A stretch of DNA of 41,633 nucleotides, from positions 1 to 41,633 of the forward strand of contig MWYX01000047.1 of NCBI GenBank assembly GCA_002050465.1. The letters are read 5' to 3'. The notes below the pieces were generated by a model. That model searched no databases, was not told the origin of the DNA, and saw nothing but the letters and a program-made list of their open reading frames with translations. This document shows, in pieces, positions 16,550 to 23,953 of the stretch. The position numbers and the translations under genes are program-made. Source of the DNA: Chitinophagales bacterium 65-1. GTDB taxonomy: Bacteria > Bacteroidota > Bacteroidia > Chitinophagales > Chitinophagaceae. Position 1 is the first letter of the stretch; the number at the start of each line of letters is the position of its first letter.

Positions 16550-17671
16550 TTAAGTGCTGATGACTTTAAGAACTTGTTTAATTTTATGAGCGGTATGTAT
16601 CAGTTGTTGTCGCTCATTACTAAGGATAGTTACATGTCCCATTTTTCTTCCTGGTTTAGTTTGTTTCTTCCCATATATATGAACAAAAACGTTTTCCATT
16701 CGTAAAACCTCACTAAGCCCATTATAGTTTGCTTCTCCATTATATCCATCTTCTCCTAAAATATTTACAATCGCAGCCGGTAAAATATGTTTTGTATTTC
16801 CCAATGGGTAACCAAGCATTATTCGCCATAACATATCAAACTGCGATGAATAATTTGACTCTATAGTGTGATGACCGCTGTTATGTACCCTGGGAGCAGT
16901 TTCATTCACCAAAATATTATTTTTATTATCTAAAAACATTTCCACCGCAAATATGCCCGGACTATTTAAGCTTTTTACTACTTTATTTGCAATGGCTTCC
17001 AATCTCCATACAATATCTTCAGGCAATTCTGCCGGACTTAGCTGATAATCTAATAAATTAAATGTTTTATTAAATACCATTTCTACCGGCGGATATAATG
17101 CGATTTCACTTCCATTAGACGCCACAATTATTGAAATCTCTTTGCTTATATCAATTTTTTTTTCAAGAACCGCAGGCTCATCAAATCCGGTTACAAAGTC
17201 TTCTTTATTTTTAATTGAGATAACTCCCCGCCCATCGTAACCACCAAAAGCAATTTTATGTATAGCAGGAAAGAGGCCAGGGTGGTTGGGAAGGTCATTC
17301 AGATTGTTGGTAACAGCAAATTCAGCAGTGGGAATTTCATTCTTTTTATAAAATTCCTTTTGTAATATCTTATTCTTAATGATCTTAAGGGCAGAAGGTG
17401 CCGGATATACTTTTACGCCTTCGTCTTCTAATTTTTGCAGGGCTTCTTCATTTACTGATTCTATTTCGATAGTTATTGCATTCAGCTCTTTCCCGAAATT
17501 ATAAACGTCATCAAAGTTTTTTATATCTCCCTTAATAAAATGGTTACATAAATGTGCAGCAGGGCATTCATTATCATTCTCCATTACAAATGTTTCAGCA
17601 GGATAGTTTGCCGCAGCCTGTAATAACATTTTGCCTAATTGCCCCCCACCTAAGATTCCAATCTTCTTCAT
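16550..17671 (-). CDS. purK: N5-carboxyaminoimidazole ribonucleotide synthase PurK
   Basis: 373 residues of the ATP-grasp PurK type. GILGGGQLGKM at 5-15 is the typical N-terminal dinucleotide-like loop, GGYDGRG at 143-149 is the ATP-grasp glycine loop, and NETAPRVHNSGHHTIE at 256-271 is the AIR-binding and metal region. It makes N5-CAIR from AIR, bicarbonate and ATP; PurE then isomerises it. It is divergent from hppD across 71 bases, and TAGCTTTA about 22 bases before its ATG may be its -7 box. Unusually, the three pump genes separate it from purE. Confidence 0.95.
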   Translation of the reverse strand: MKKIGILGGGQLGKMLLQAAANYPAETFVMENDNECPAAHLCNHFIKGDIKNFDDVYNFGKELNAITIEIESVNEEALQKLEDEGVKVYPAPSALKIIKNKILQKEFYKKNEIPTAEFAVTNNLNDLPNHPGLFPAIHKIAFGGYDGRGVISIKNKEDFVTGFDEPAVLEKKIDISKEISIIVASNGSEIALYPPVEMVFNKTFNLLDYQLSPAELPEDIVWRLEAIANKVVKSLNSPGIFAVEMFLDNKNNILVNETAPRVHNSGHHTIESNYSSQFDMLWRIMLGYPLGNTKHILPAAIVNILGEDGYNGEANYNGLSEVLRMENVFVHIYGKKQTKPGRKMGHVTILSNERQQLIHTAHKIKQVLKVIST

Positions 17672-17717
17672 TAAATTTTTTATGCAATATAAAGCTAACC
17701 CCTAACAGCTTACTTCT

Positions 17718-17725
17718 TATCTTTG
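17718..17725 (+). promoter_or_regulatory. -7 box of the hppD promoter
   Basis: TATCTTTG matches TAnnTTTG, 17 bases before the ATG at 17743. No TTG at the expected -33 distance. Confidence 0.5.
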
Positions 17726-17742
17726 TTATCTCAATAATTTTT

Positions 17743-18876
17743 ATGGAAACAACTCTTCTTCAACCTGATCTTATCAGGGAAACAAACGCTGATTTTCTAC
17801 CTCTGGAAGGTACGGATTACGTAGAGTTTTATGTAGGCAATGCAAAGCAGGCAGCACATTACTATAAAACTGCATTTGGTTTTCAATCGCTGGCCTATGC
17901 CGGTCCGGAAACGGGTGTAAAAGATAAAGCCAGTTATGTTATACGCCAGAATAAACTCACTTTCGTTTTAACCACTCCTGTTAAAGCAAACAACGAAATT
18001 GCTGATCATATTTATAAACATGGGGATGGAGTAAAAGTAATTGCATTAAAAGTGGATGATGCAACAAGTGCATGGGAAGAAACTACAAAGCGTGGCGCTA
18101 AGAGTTATATCACACCTAAAACGCTTAGGGATGATTCAGGTGAAATAGTAATGAGTGGTATACATATTTATGGAGATACTGTGCATGTTTTTATAGAAAG
18201 AAAGAATTATAACGGTGTATTTATGCCGTGCTATCGTGAATGGAAATCAGATTATAATCCTGCGGAGACCGGGCTTTTATATGTTGATCATTGCGTGGGG
18301 AATGTAGGATGGAACCAGATGAACCCATGGGTTAAATTTTATGAAGAGGTAATGGGCTTCAGAAATATTTTAACTTTTGATGATAAGGACATCTCAACTG
18401 AATATTCTGCACTGATGAGCAAAGTAATGAGCAATGGAAATGGCTTTGTAAAATTCCCTATTAACGAACCCGCTGAAGGAAAGAAAAAAAGCCAGGTAGA
18501 AGAATATCTTGAATTTTATGATGGTGAAGGCGTACAACATGTTGCCATAGCAACCAATAATATAATTGAAACAGTTACCGAATTACAAAAACGCGGTGTT
18601 GAATTTTTAAAGATTCCTGCCAGTTACTACGCAGAGGTGCTGGATAGGGTAGGGCATATTGATGAAGATCTTAAACCATTAAGTGAACTGGGAATTTTAA
18701 TTGACAGGGATGACGAAGGGTATTTATTACAAATTTTTAGTAAGCCTGTTGAGGACAGGCCCACACTATTTTTTGAGATCATCCAGCGAAAGGGGGCAAA
18801 GAGTTTTGGTAAAGGAAATTTTAAAGCATTGTTTGAAGCAATTGAAAGAGAACAGGCGGAAAGGGGAAATTTATAA
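17743..18876 (+). CDS. hppD: 4-hydroxyphenylpyruvate dioxygenase
   Basis: 377 residues from ATG 17743. The frame is open further upstream, but that part is antisense to purK and precedes the promoter. Two vicinal-oxygen-chelate halves are present. The iron ligands are H183 (YVDHCVGNV), H266 (GVQHVAIATN) and E345 (LFFEIIQRKGAKSFGKGNF), and the C-terminal FGKGNFKALFEAIEREQ is diagnostic. It converts 4-hydroxyphenylpyruvate to homogentisate in tyrosine breakdown. The other tyrosine catabolic genes are not in the window. A seven-unit heptad repeat begins two bases after the stop codon. Confidence 0.96.
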   Translation: METTLLQPDLIRETNADFLPLEGTDYVEFYVGNAKQAAHYYKTAFGFQSLAYAGPETGVKDKASYVIRQNKLTFVLTTPVKANNEIADHIYKHGDGVKVIALKVDDATSAWEETTKRGAKSYITPKTLRDDSGEIVMSGIHIYGDTVHVFIERKNYNGVFMPCYREWKSDYNPAETGLLYVDHCVGNVGWNQMNPWVKFYEEVMGFRNILTFDDKDISTEYSALMSKVMSNGNGFVKFPINEPAEGKKKSQVEEYLEFYDGEGVQHVAIATNNIIETVTELQKRGVEFLKIPASYYAEVLDRVGHIDEDLKPLSELGILIDRDDEGYLLQIFSKPVEDRPTLFFEIIQRKGAKSFGKGNFKALFEAIEREQAERGNL

Positions 18877-18878
18877 AA

Positions 18879-18927
18879 CGTGAGATGTGAGACGTGGAAG
18901 GTGAGACGTGAAAGGTGAGACGTGAAA
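18879..18927. repeat. Second seven-unit heptad array, after hppD
   Basis: CGTGAGA, TGTGAGA, CGTGGAA, GGTGAGA, CGTGAAA, GGTGAGA, CGTGAAA: 49 bases, seven units, the same count as the array in the tolC-like gene but more diverged. It occupies a third of the hppD-transpeptidase gap. Confidence 0.85.
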
Positions 18928-18999
18928 TTCACTTTTTACGATATAAATCATGAGATGTTAAAGCAAGCAGCCAGTGTTTTAATTCAGCAATAAAACAAA

Positions 19000-19007
19000 T
19001 ATTTTTG
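19000..19007 (+). promoter_or_regulatory. -7 box before the L,D-transpeptidase gene
   Basis: TATTTTTG fits TAnnTTTG and lies 25 bases before the ATG at 19033. No TTG at -33, so support is partial. Confidence 0.45.
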
Positions 19008-19032
19008 CGTTAGTAAAACCTAAACTTCATAA

Positions 19033-19800
19033 ATGAAGATTGTATATTTAAAGACTTTTCTTATTCTTGTTTGTGTAGGTTTTATAACCGGAATTACATT
19101 TTCACAAACATCATTCAATGATTATAAAAGTGCATCTTTTAAAACGACTGATATATTTAATAAAAAAGAAGATATACTAAAAAAAGAATTTGCGAAAAAA
19201 GGATTGCCATGGCCGGCGAAATATGTTTACATCCGTTCTTTTAAATATGATGCACAACTGGAAGTTTGGGTTAAGAATGATGTTAAAGAGCCATATAAGT
19301 TGTTTAAAACATATAAAGTCTGCGTGCTAAGCGGTACTATGGGGCCAAAAAGATTACAGGGAGATTACCAGGTACCTGAAGGGTTTTATTATATAAACGA
19401 ATTCAATCCCAACAGCATGTATCACCTTTCCCTTGGCTTAAATTATCCCAATGCGTCAGACAGAATTTTAAGCGATTCATTAAGGCCCGGAGATAAGATT
19501 TATATTCATGGCAGTTGTGTTTCGGTAGGATGCATACCTTTAACTGATCCACAGATAGAAGAATTATACATCATTACAAGCTATGCCAAGGCCAACGGGC
19601 AGGATTTTATTCCAGTGCATGTATTTCCTGTAAAATACAATGTAAAAAAATCCCTTGAGTATTTAAACACTGCTGCCAAAAGAAGTTATGCATTGCAGCA
19701 ATTCTCTTTACAGTTAAAACAGGTGTTTGACAGATTTGAAGATAAAAAGCAAATTCCGATCATATTGGTAAAAAAGAATGGTCAGTATATTTTCGAGTAA
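19033..19800 (+). CDS. YafK/DpaA-like L,D-transpeptidase family protein, exported
   Basis: 255 residues with an N-terminal signal peptide (hydrophobic 6-22, likely cut after FSQ). The YkuD fold core is visible: GTMGPKRLQGDYQVPEGFY, then IHGSCVSVGCIPLTD at 158-172 with H159, S164, G166 and catalytic C167. The HG-x-SxGC spacing and following L-TD resemble the YafK/DpaA subgroup more than the ErfK/YbiS enzymes. That subgroup includes an amidase that releases Braun lipoprotein from peptidoglycan. Which bond this protein acts on is open. It converges with the Xre gene (18 bases between). Confidence 0.85.
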   Translation: MKIVYLKTFLILVCVGFITGITFSQTSFNDYKSASFKTTDIFNKKEDILKKEFAKKGLPWPAKYVYIRSFKYDAQLEVWVKNDVKEPYKLFKTYKVCVLSGTMGPKRLQGDYQVPEGFYYINEFNPNSMYHLSLGLNYPNASDRILSDSLRPGDKIYIHGSCVSVGCIPLTDPQIEELYIITSYAKANGQDFIPVHVFPVKYNVKKSLEYLNTAAKRSYALQQFSLQLKQVFDRFEDKKQIPIILVKKNGQYIFE

Positions 19801-19818
19801 GATTTAATTCTTGTAAAC

Positions 19819-20037
19819 TTATTCCTCTTTTTTCAATCCTTCATTATTATACTCTAATAAATCTCCTGGTTGACAATCTAATGCTTTGCAAATTGCTTCC
19901 AAAGTTGAAAATCTTACAGCTTTTGCTTTCCCGGTTTTTAATATGGATAAATTTGAAAGAGTAATATCAACTTTATTGCTAAGTTCATTAAGGCTAATTT
20001 TACGTTTAGCCATCATCAACCGATGTATCTGGAGCAT
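19819..20037 (-). CDS. Small Xre/Cro-type helix-turn-helix regulator (YozG-like)
   Basis: 72 residues, essentially one HTH domain: SLNELSNKVDITLSNLSILKTGKAK spans the two helices, followed by RFSTLEAICKALDCQPGDLLEY, the hallmark of the short HTH_26/YozG group. Such regulators often accompany a DUF2975 membrane gene; none is visible here. The start MLQIHRLMMAKRK is favoured because relatives have about ten residues before the AKRK-like segment. Upstream (20038-20244) is an open but startless frame. Confidence 0.85.
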   Translation of the reverse strand: MLQIHRLMMAKRKISLNELSNKVDITLSNLSILKTGKAKAVRFSTLEAICKALDCQPGDLLEYNNEGLKKEE

Positions 20038-20244
20038 ATTTTTCAGATTGCCTGTTCGAGATTTCAGTATTAAAAACTAACCCTGGTTTACCAAAAGTGC
20101 TTGAACTGTTTTTACTTGTAAATTTTATGGGTTTTCCGGTGATTTGTGGTATAATATTTCCCAAACTCCCTATTATAGTTAAAAATAAATGTCCACCAAA
20201 ATATTCGGGATAAAGCGGAGCTAAGCATACAATATTTTTATATT
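20038..20244 (-). other. Startless open frame between aspartate kinase and the Xre gene
   Basis: On the minus strand a frame reads through ...PLYPEYFGGHLFLTIIGSL... and ...GKPIKFTSKNSS... to a stop at about 20010, overlapping the Xre start. It is open from inside the lysC end but has no ATG, GTG or TTG after the lysC stop. It looks protein-like, yet I do not recognise it. It could be the worn C-terminal part of the former neighbour of the regulator, or chance. Confidence 0.25.
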
Positions 20245-21525
20245 TTAAATTAAATAAATGTGGGATTGATTTAATCCTTTCATAAGCAGTTGAATAGTAT
20301 CATGGGTTTTCTGTTCCAGCACTATTATTTTATCTTCTGAAAGGCTCTTTATAATATCTGCATTATAATGACGGATAGTTAGCAGTGTAAGATCCTTCTC
20401 CATCTGCACATCGAATATTTCAGATGCTTTAAACGCAAGCTTTTCAAGTTTTTCATGATAGTCATCCATACAAATTAAAATACTGATGGCAGCATTCTGC
20501 GTAAGGTTGGGTTTTATCTTAAGCGCAGCAAAAATTTCATACAGCATTATCATTGGCTTTTCTCCCACAAAAGAAAAATCTTTGGAGCTTAAATTTAATA
20601 AAACCTGATTTTGTTTAATAACGATAACAGGCGGTAGAGTATGTACAGGTTTGTTGCTGATCAATGTGCCCTGTACTTCAGGATTTAAAAAACACCGAAC
20701 ATACAAGGGTATATTTTTATTTTGTAATGGCTTAATAGTTTTTGGATGAATAACCTGTGCACCATAATAAGCCATTTCTATTACTTCATCATAGCTTAGG
20801 GCTTCAATAAATGTTGCTTCAGCAAATTGTTTAGGATCGGCATTCATTACTCCTTTTACATCTTTCCATATAGTGAGGCTTTCAGCATCAATCATATTAG
20901 CAAGCAATGCTGCTGTATAATCACTTCCTTCCCTGCCTAATGTTGTACTTTCATTCTCATCTGTACTGCCGATAAACCCCTGGGTAATTATAATATCTGT
21001 ATTATTAAAAACAGGCTTTACATTGACATTTATTCTGGAGGCAGTATAATTCAGATCCACATTTGCATCTCTGAAGTTATCATCAGTTCTTATAATATCC
21101 CTTACATCTATCCAGGTATTATTTATATTTTCTTCATTTAAAAACGTACTAACAATAGCGCTGGAAAGCAATTCTCCTGCACAAACGATCTGGTCATAGT
21201 AATAGTCAAACTCCTTTACCGGCTTATCATGAAGCAGCCATTCAACTTCTGTAAAAAAATCATTTAAAAGGTTAACCGGTTTATCAGTTAATAGGTTTTT
21301 GATAGTTAGATGATCCTGCTTTATTTTTTCAAATAATTGTAATGCCTGTTCTTTTTCTCCTTTGTAAAAAGCTTCAGCAACGTTTTCCAGTGCATTAGTG
21401 GTTTTGCCCATTGCAGATATTATCACTAATATTTTATCGCCTGAATAAGTTTTAAAAATGGGTTTTAAATTTTTTATTCTTTCTACATTATTTATACTGG
21501 CACCTCCAAACTTAAACACCTTCAT
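20245..21525 (-). CDS. lysC: Aspartate kinase
   Basis: 426 residues from ATG 21523-21525; an in-frame ATG 24 bases upstream is less likely because the family begins at M-VFKFGG. Motifs are KFGGAS at 5-10, TTLGREGSDYTA at 194-205, WKDVKGVMNADP at 220-231 and GAQVIHPKTI at 255-264. The C-terminal 120 or so residues are the ACT regulatory region. It phosphorylates aspartate, the first step toward lysine, threonine and methionine. It is monofunctional: there is no homoserine dehydrogenase domain. Confidence 0.93.
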   Translation of the reverse strand: MKVFKFGGASINNVERIKNLKPIFKTYSGDKILVIISAMGKTTNALENVAEAFYKGEKEQALQLFEKIKQDHLTIKNLLTDKPVNLLNDFFTEVEWLLHDKPVKEFDYYYDQIVCAGELLSSAIVSTFLNEENINNTWIDVRDIIRTDDNFRDANVDLNYTASRINVNVKPVFNNTDIIITQGFIGSTDENESTTLGREGSDYTAALLANMIDAESLTIWKDVKGVMNADPKQFAEATFIEALSYDEVIEMAYYGAQVIHPKTIKPLQNKNIPLYVRCFLNPEVQGTLISNKPVHTLPPVIVIKQNQVLLNLSSKDFSFVGEKPMIMLYEIFAALKIKPNLTQNAAISILICMDDYHEKLEKLAFKASEIFDVQMEKDLTLLTIRHYNADIIKSLSEDKIIVLEQKTHDTIQLLMKGLNQSHIYLI

Positions 21526-21597
21526 ATTTATTAATCTCAAATTTAGCAATCACAAAAAATGTTACAATTAACACATGAATAGTAGTAAAGCGAAATT

Positions 21598-21753
21598 TTA
21601 TTTCAATATAAGTTTAAGGGCATGTTTTCTGCCGGCTGAGAGAGAAAGTTTTTTAACCGGCTGGGTTTTTTGTGCGGCTGTTAATTGAATTTTATCAAAC
21701 TCCTTTTGTTTAATGACAACAAACTTCATTTTATTTATTGTAAGTGTTTCCAT
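21598..21753 (-). CDS. Small hypothetical protein, 51 residues, basic
   Basis: The frame begins METLTINKMKFVVIKQKEFD, is lysine-rich and ends KHALKLILK. Upstream on the same strand is TATCTTTA, one base from the -7 consensus, about 17 bases before the ATG. Short proteins with METL-type starts are frequent in Bacteroidota and some are antitoxin-like, but no toxin partner lies nearby. No homologue is recalled. The rest of the 474-base lysC-fbp gap shows only the fbp promoter. Confidence 0.5.
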   Translation of the reverse strand: METLTINKMKFVVIKQKEFDKIQLTAAQKTQPVKKLSLSAGRKHALKLILK

Positions 21754-21963
21754 ATTTTTCTTTTTATAAAGATAAAATAATATTGTACTAATATATTTAA
21801 GTAAACGATTTTTTCCTTTCCCGTTATCATAGTCCTTATGTTTTTACCGCCTTTTAAAATTTTACTTAATAACAGGACGAGTGTAATCCTTTTCATTTAA
21901 CATTTCACTCCTGGAGTTTATTGAATGAACTAAGTCACAAAACAAAAATTGCACAATAGCGCT

Positions 21964-21971
21964 TACATTTG
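21964..21971 (+). promoter_or_regulatory. -7 box of the fbp promoter
   Basis: TACATTTG fits TAnnTTTG and lies 28 bases before the fbp ATG at 22000. It lies inside the longer open frame that starts at TTG 21949, arguing against that earlier start. Confidence 0.55.
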
Positions 21972-21999
21972 TTATTCATTTTTAAAATTAAAACACTTA

Positions 22000-23010
22000 A
22001 TGATCGTTGACAGAAAAATTATCACCCTTGATGAATTTACTATTCAGCAGATACGTTCATTTCCTCAGGCAACAGGCGAATTATCCGGCTTGCTAAGAGA
22101 TATAGGGCTTGCTGCAAAAAGAGTAAATGTGGAGGTTAATAAAGCCGGGCTGGTAGATATTCTTGGTGATACAGGAAGTATTAATGTGCAGGGTGAGGAA
22201 GTAAAAAAATTAGATGAATTTGCCAACGACCAGTTTGTGGGTGTGCTGAGGCATGGAATAAGTTGCGCAGGTATTGCCAGCGAAGAGCTGGATGATATTG
22301 TTGTTTTTAATGATCCTGTTAGTAATAATTCCAAATACATCTGCATGTTCGACCCCCTGGATGGAAGCAGTAATATTGATGTGAATGTTTCTATAGGTAC
22401 CATTTTTAGTATTTACCGCCGCGTTACCGAAAAAGGAAAGCCTGCAGAGCTTAAAGACTTTTTGCAAAAAGGCAATAATCAGGTGGCAGCAGGCTATGTA
22501 ATTTATGGCTCCTCCACAATTTTTGTTTACGCCACAAGAAGAGGTGTAAATGGTTTTACGCTTGATCCTTCTATTGGCGAATATTCTCTCAGCCATCCGG
22601 ATATTCAATGCCCGGAAAGTGGTAAAATATACTCTGTAAATCATGGTCATTTTTTTAGGTACGAAGAAGGAGTAAAAAAATATATTGATGGATGTCAGAA
22701 AAAAAATAGCTCCAATGGAGGGCCATACACGCAGCGTTATATTGGCAGCATGGTAGCTGATGTTCACAGGAATTTAATTAAGGGTGGAATTTTCATGTAT
22801 CCCGGAACTACTGATAAGCCCAATGGCAAATTGCGGTTATTGTATGAATGCAATCCGTTTGCCTTCATTGTAGAGAAGGCAGGGGGTAAAGCCACCAATG
22901 GTATAGAACGAATCCTTGATATTCAGCCAACAGAACTCCATCAGCGAACCCCGTTTTTTGTTGGCAGCATAAAAATGATGGAAGAGCTGGAAGGATTTTT
23001 AAATAGTTAG
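22000..23010 (+). CDS. fbp: Class I fructose-1,6-bisphosphatase
   Basis: 336 residues from ATG 22000, a normal class I length. The metal site is FDPLDGSSNID at 117-127 (D118, D121) with ASEEL (E95, E96). Other landmarks are GDTGSINVQGEEVKKLDEFAN at the AMP/helix region, YIGSMVADVHRNL and KLRLLYECNPFAFIVEKAGG. It removes the 1-phosphate of fructose-1,6-bisphosphate in gluconeogenesis. Its TAG stop overlaps the stop of a decayed gene on the opposite strand. Confidence 0.96.
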   Translation: MIVDRKIITLDEFTIQQIRSFPQATGELSGLLRDIGLAAKRVNVEVNKAGLVDILGDTGSINVQGEEVKKLDEFANDQFVGVLRHGISCAGIASEELDDIVVFNDPVSNNSKYICMFDPLDGSSNIDVNVSIGTIFSIYRRVTEKGKPAELKDFLQKGNNQVAAGYVIYGSSTIFVYATRRGVNGFTLDPSIGEYSLSHPDIQCPESGKIYSVNHGHFFRYEEGVKKYIDGCQKKNSSNGGPYTQRYIGSMVADVHRNLIKGGIFMYPGTTDKPNGKLRLLYECNPFAFIVEKAGGKATNGIERILDIQPTELHQRTPFFVGSIKMMEELEGFLNS

Positions 23011-23227
23011 CAGGAAGCTGTATTATTTTTTTCTAATTCGATTTTATCAATATCGGTTGGTAATACTTTTTCATTTTCTTCCACTATAAGAATTTCGGAA
23101 TTAATTACTTTGTGATGATGCAAAATTTTTCCATTTTAAAATAACTTTTACTATCTGATAACCCATTCCGGTTTCTGGTAGGTTTGAAAGTGCATTTATA
23201 AAACTAACAGGTAAATTTGTTGTGCAT
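23007..23227 (-). pseudogene. Decayed gene for a 73-residue conserved-type protein, two frameshifts
   Basis: Reading from ATG 23225-23227 gives MHN, then a shift leads to LPVSFINALSNLPETGMGYQ and IVKVILK, then a second shift leads to ILHHHKVINSEILIVEENEK and a stop at 23007. Removing one A near 23216-23218 and adding two in the A-run at 23134-23137 gives one 222-base frame of 73 residues, with KNGK joining the last two parts. The TGMGYQxV and HHHKVxNSEIL pattern resembles a small Bacteroidota family of unknown function, recalled and not checked. Frameshift could also be sequencing error in homopolymers. Confidence 0.5.
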
Positions 23228-23423
23228 ATTATTGGTATTAATAAGGTGTTTGTTTTACAAAAGTACCATGAGATGTTCCTTTGCCCTCGTTTTAAATGAA
23301 AACTAGAATTTGGGAAAAGATGAGCTTGGATTAGATTTTTGAATGAATACAGCAGAAAAAGAATATAGACAACCTATAGCGAAATAAAGAATTCTTTCTA
23401 GAAAAATAGTACCCTGGTTACTG

Positions 23424-23464
23424 CCAGAAATGTTGATTGCAAAAAGAAAATCAACATTTGCCTG
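23424..23464. repeat. Perfect 11-bp inverted repeat extended by outer CCAG/CTGG pairing
   Basis: AAATGTTGATT at 23428-23438 is the complement of AATCAACATTT at 23449-23459 with a 10-base loop; CCAG before and CTGG after extend the stem past a two-base bulge. No T-run follows. Confidence 0.6.
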
Positions 23465-23727
23465 GTAAGAGAAACAGGGATTAACGTTGATTATTTTCCT
23501 CTCACATTGGTTTAAGTAAATAAAAGAAGCCTGGGGCCAGATTGAGGCTAAGGCAATGCGTTGGTATTTTGGCCTGTTTAGATTTATACTTTATTCAAAG
23601 TTGTAAGATTGGCTACCTAAATTTTGAAATTATTTTTCTTAGGCACAAGAAGCTTGGCTACAAGATCTGCCTCATTATTACCATGCAAGGGCAATTTTTT
23701 TGAAAGTGTTTTTATCAGCCCTATTTT

Positions 23728-23850
23728 TTAATAAAAATCTTTACGGGTAAGCGTTTCGTTGTACTCACTTTTCTTATAAGAAGAAACCTGATCAGAGAAT
23801 CTTTCCACCAGTTGTGATACTTTTTCGTAGGCTTCTTCTTTTGTGTACAT
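23728..23850 (-). pseudogene. N-terminal fragment resembling a type IIG (Eco57I-like) restriction-modification enzyme
   Basis: The 40-residue frame (starts MYTKEEAYEKVSQLVERF, then SEYNETLTRKDF) resembles the first residues of large single-chain restriction-methylase proteins. In those it leads into a DPFF-ALGW motif and the nuclease domain. Here a stop follows at once and no methylase motifs occur downstream. Identification is by memory of the pattern, so moderate at best. Confidence 0.4.
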
Positions 23851-23953
23851 GCAGTTAAAATGGTGCTGTCAAATATAATATTATTAATATTGCTGAACAT
23901 TTTTACTAAAAAAAGATGCTGATACACGGGGCACATTACCTGTAGATATAGAA

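Larger units (their letters stand above)
23228..23953. other. Stretch without intact genes between fbp remnant and DUF2891
   Basis: About 0.7 kb with stops in all frames. It holds a strong stem-loop at 23424-23464 and a 40-residue restriction-modification-like fragment at 23728-23850. It also has two short minus-strand pieces at about 23610-23720 (ADKNTFKKIALAW and, one frame over, NNEADLVAKLLVPKK) that would join across a frameshift, and a plus-strand piece at 23527-23604 (EAWGQIEAKAMRWYFGLF). I do not recognise the last three. The stretch looks like several genes worn down in place. Confidence 0.5.

Noticed and set aside
17554-17742. Upstream extension of hppD
   Set aside because: Antisense to purK and in front of the hppD promoter; no homology to the enzyme.
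21949-21999. Earlier TTG start for fbp
   Set aside because: The -7 promoter box lies inside this extension; the ATG at 22000 fits the family.
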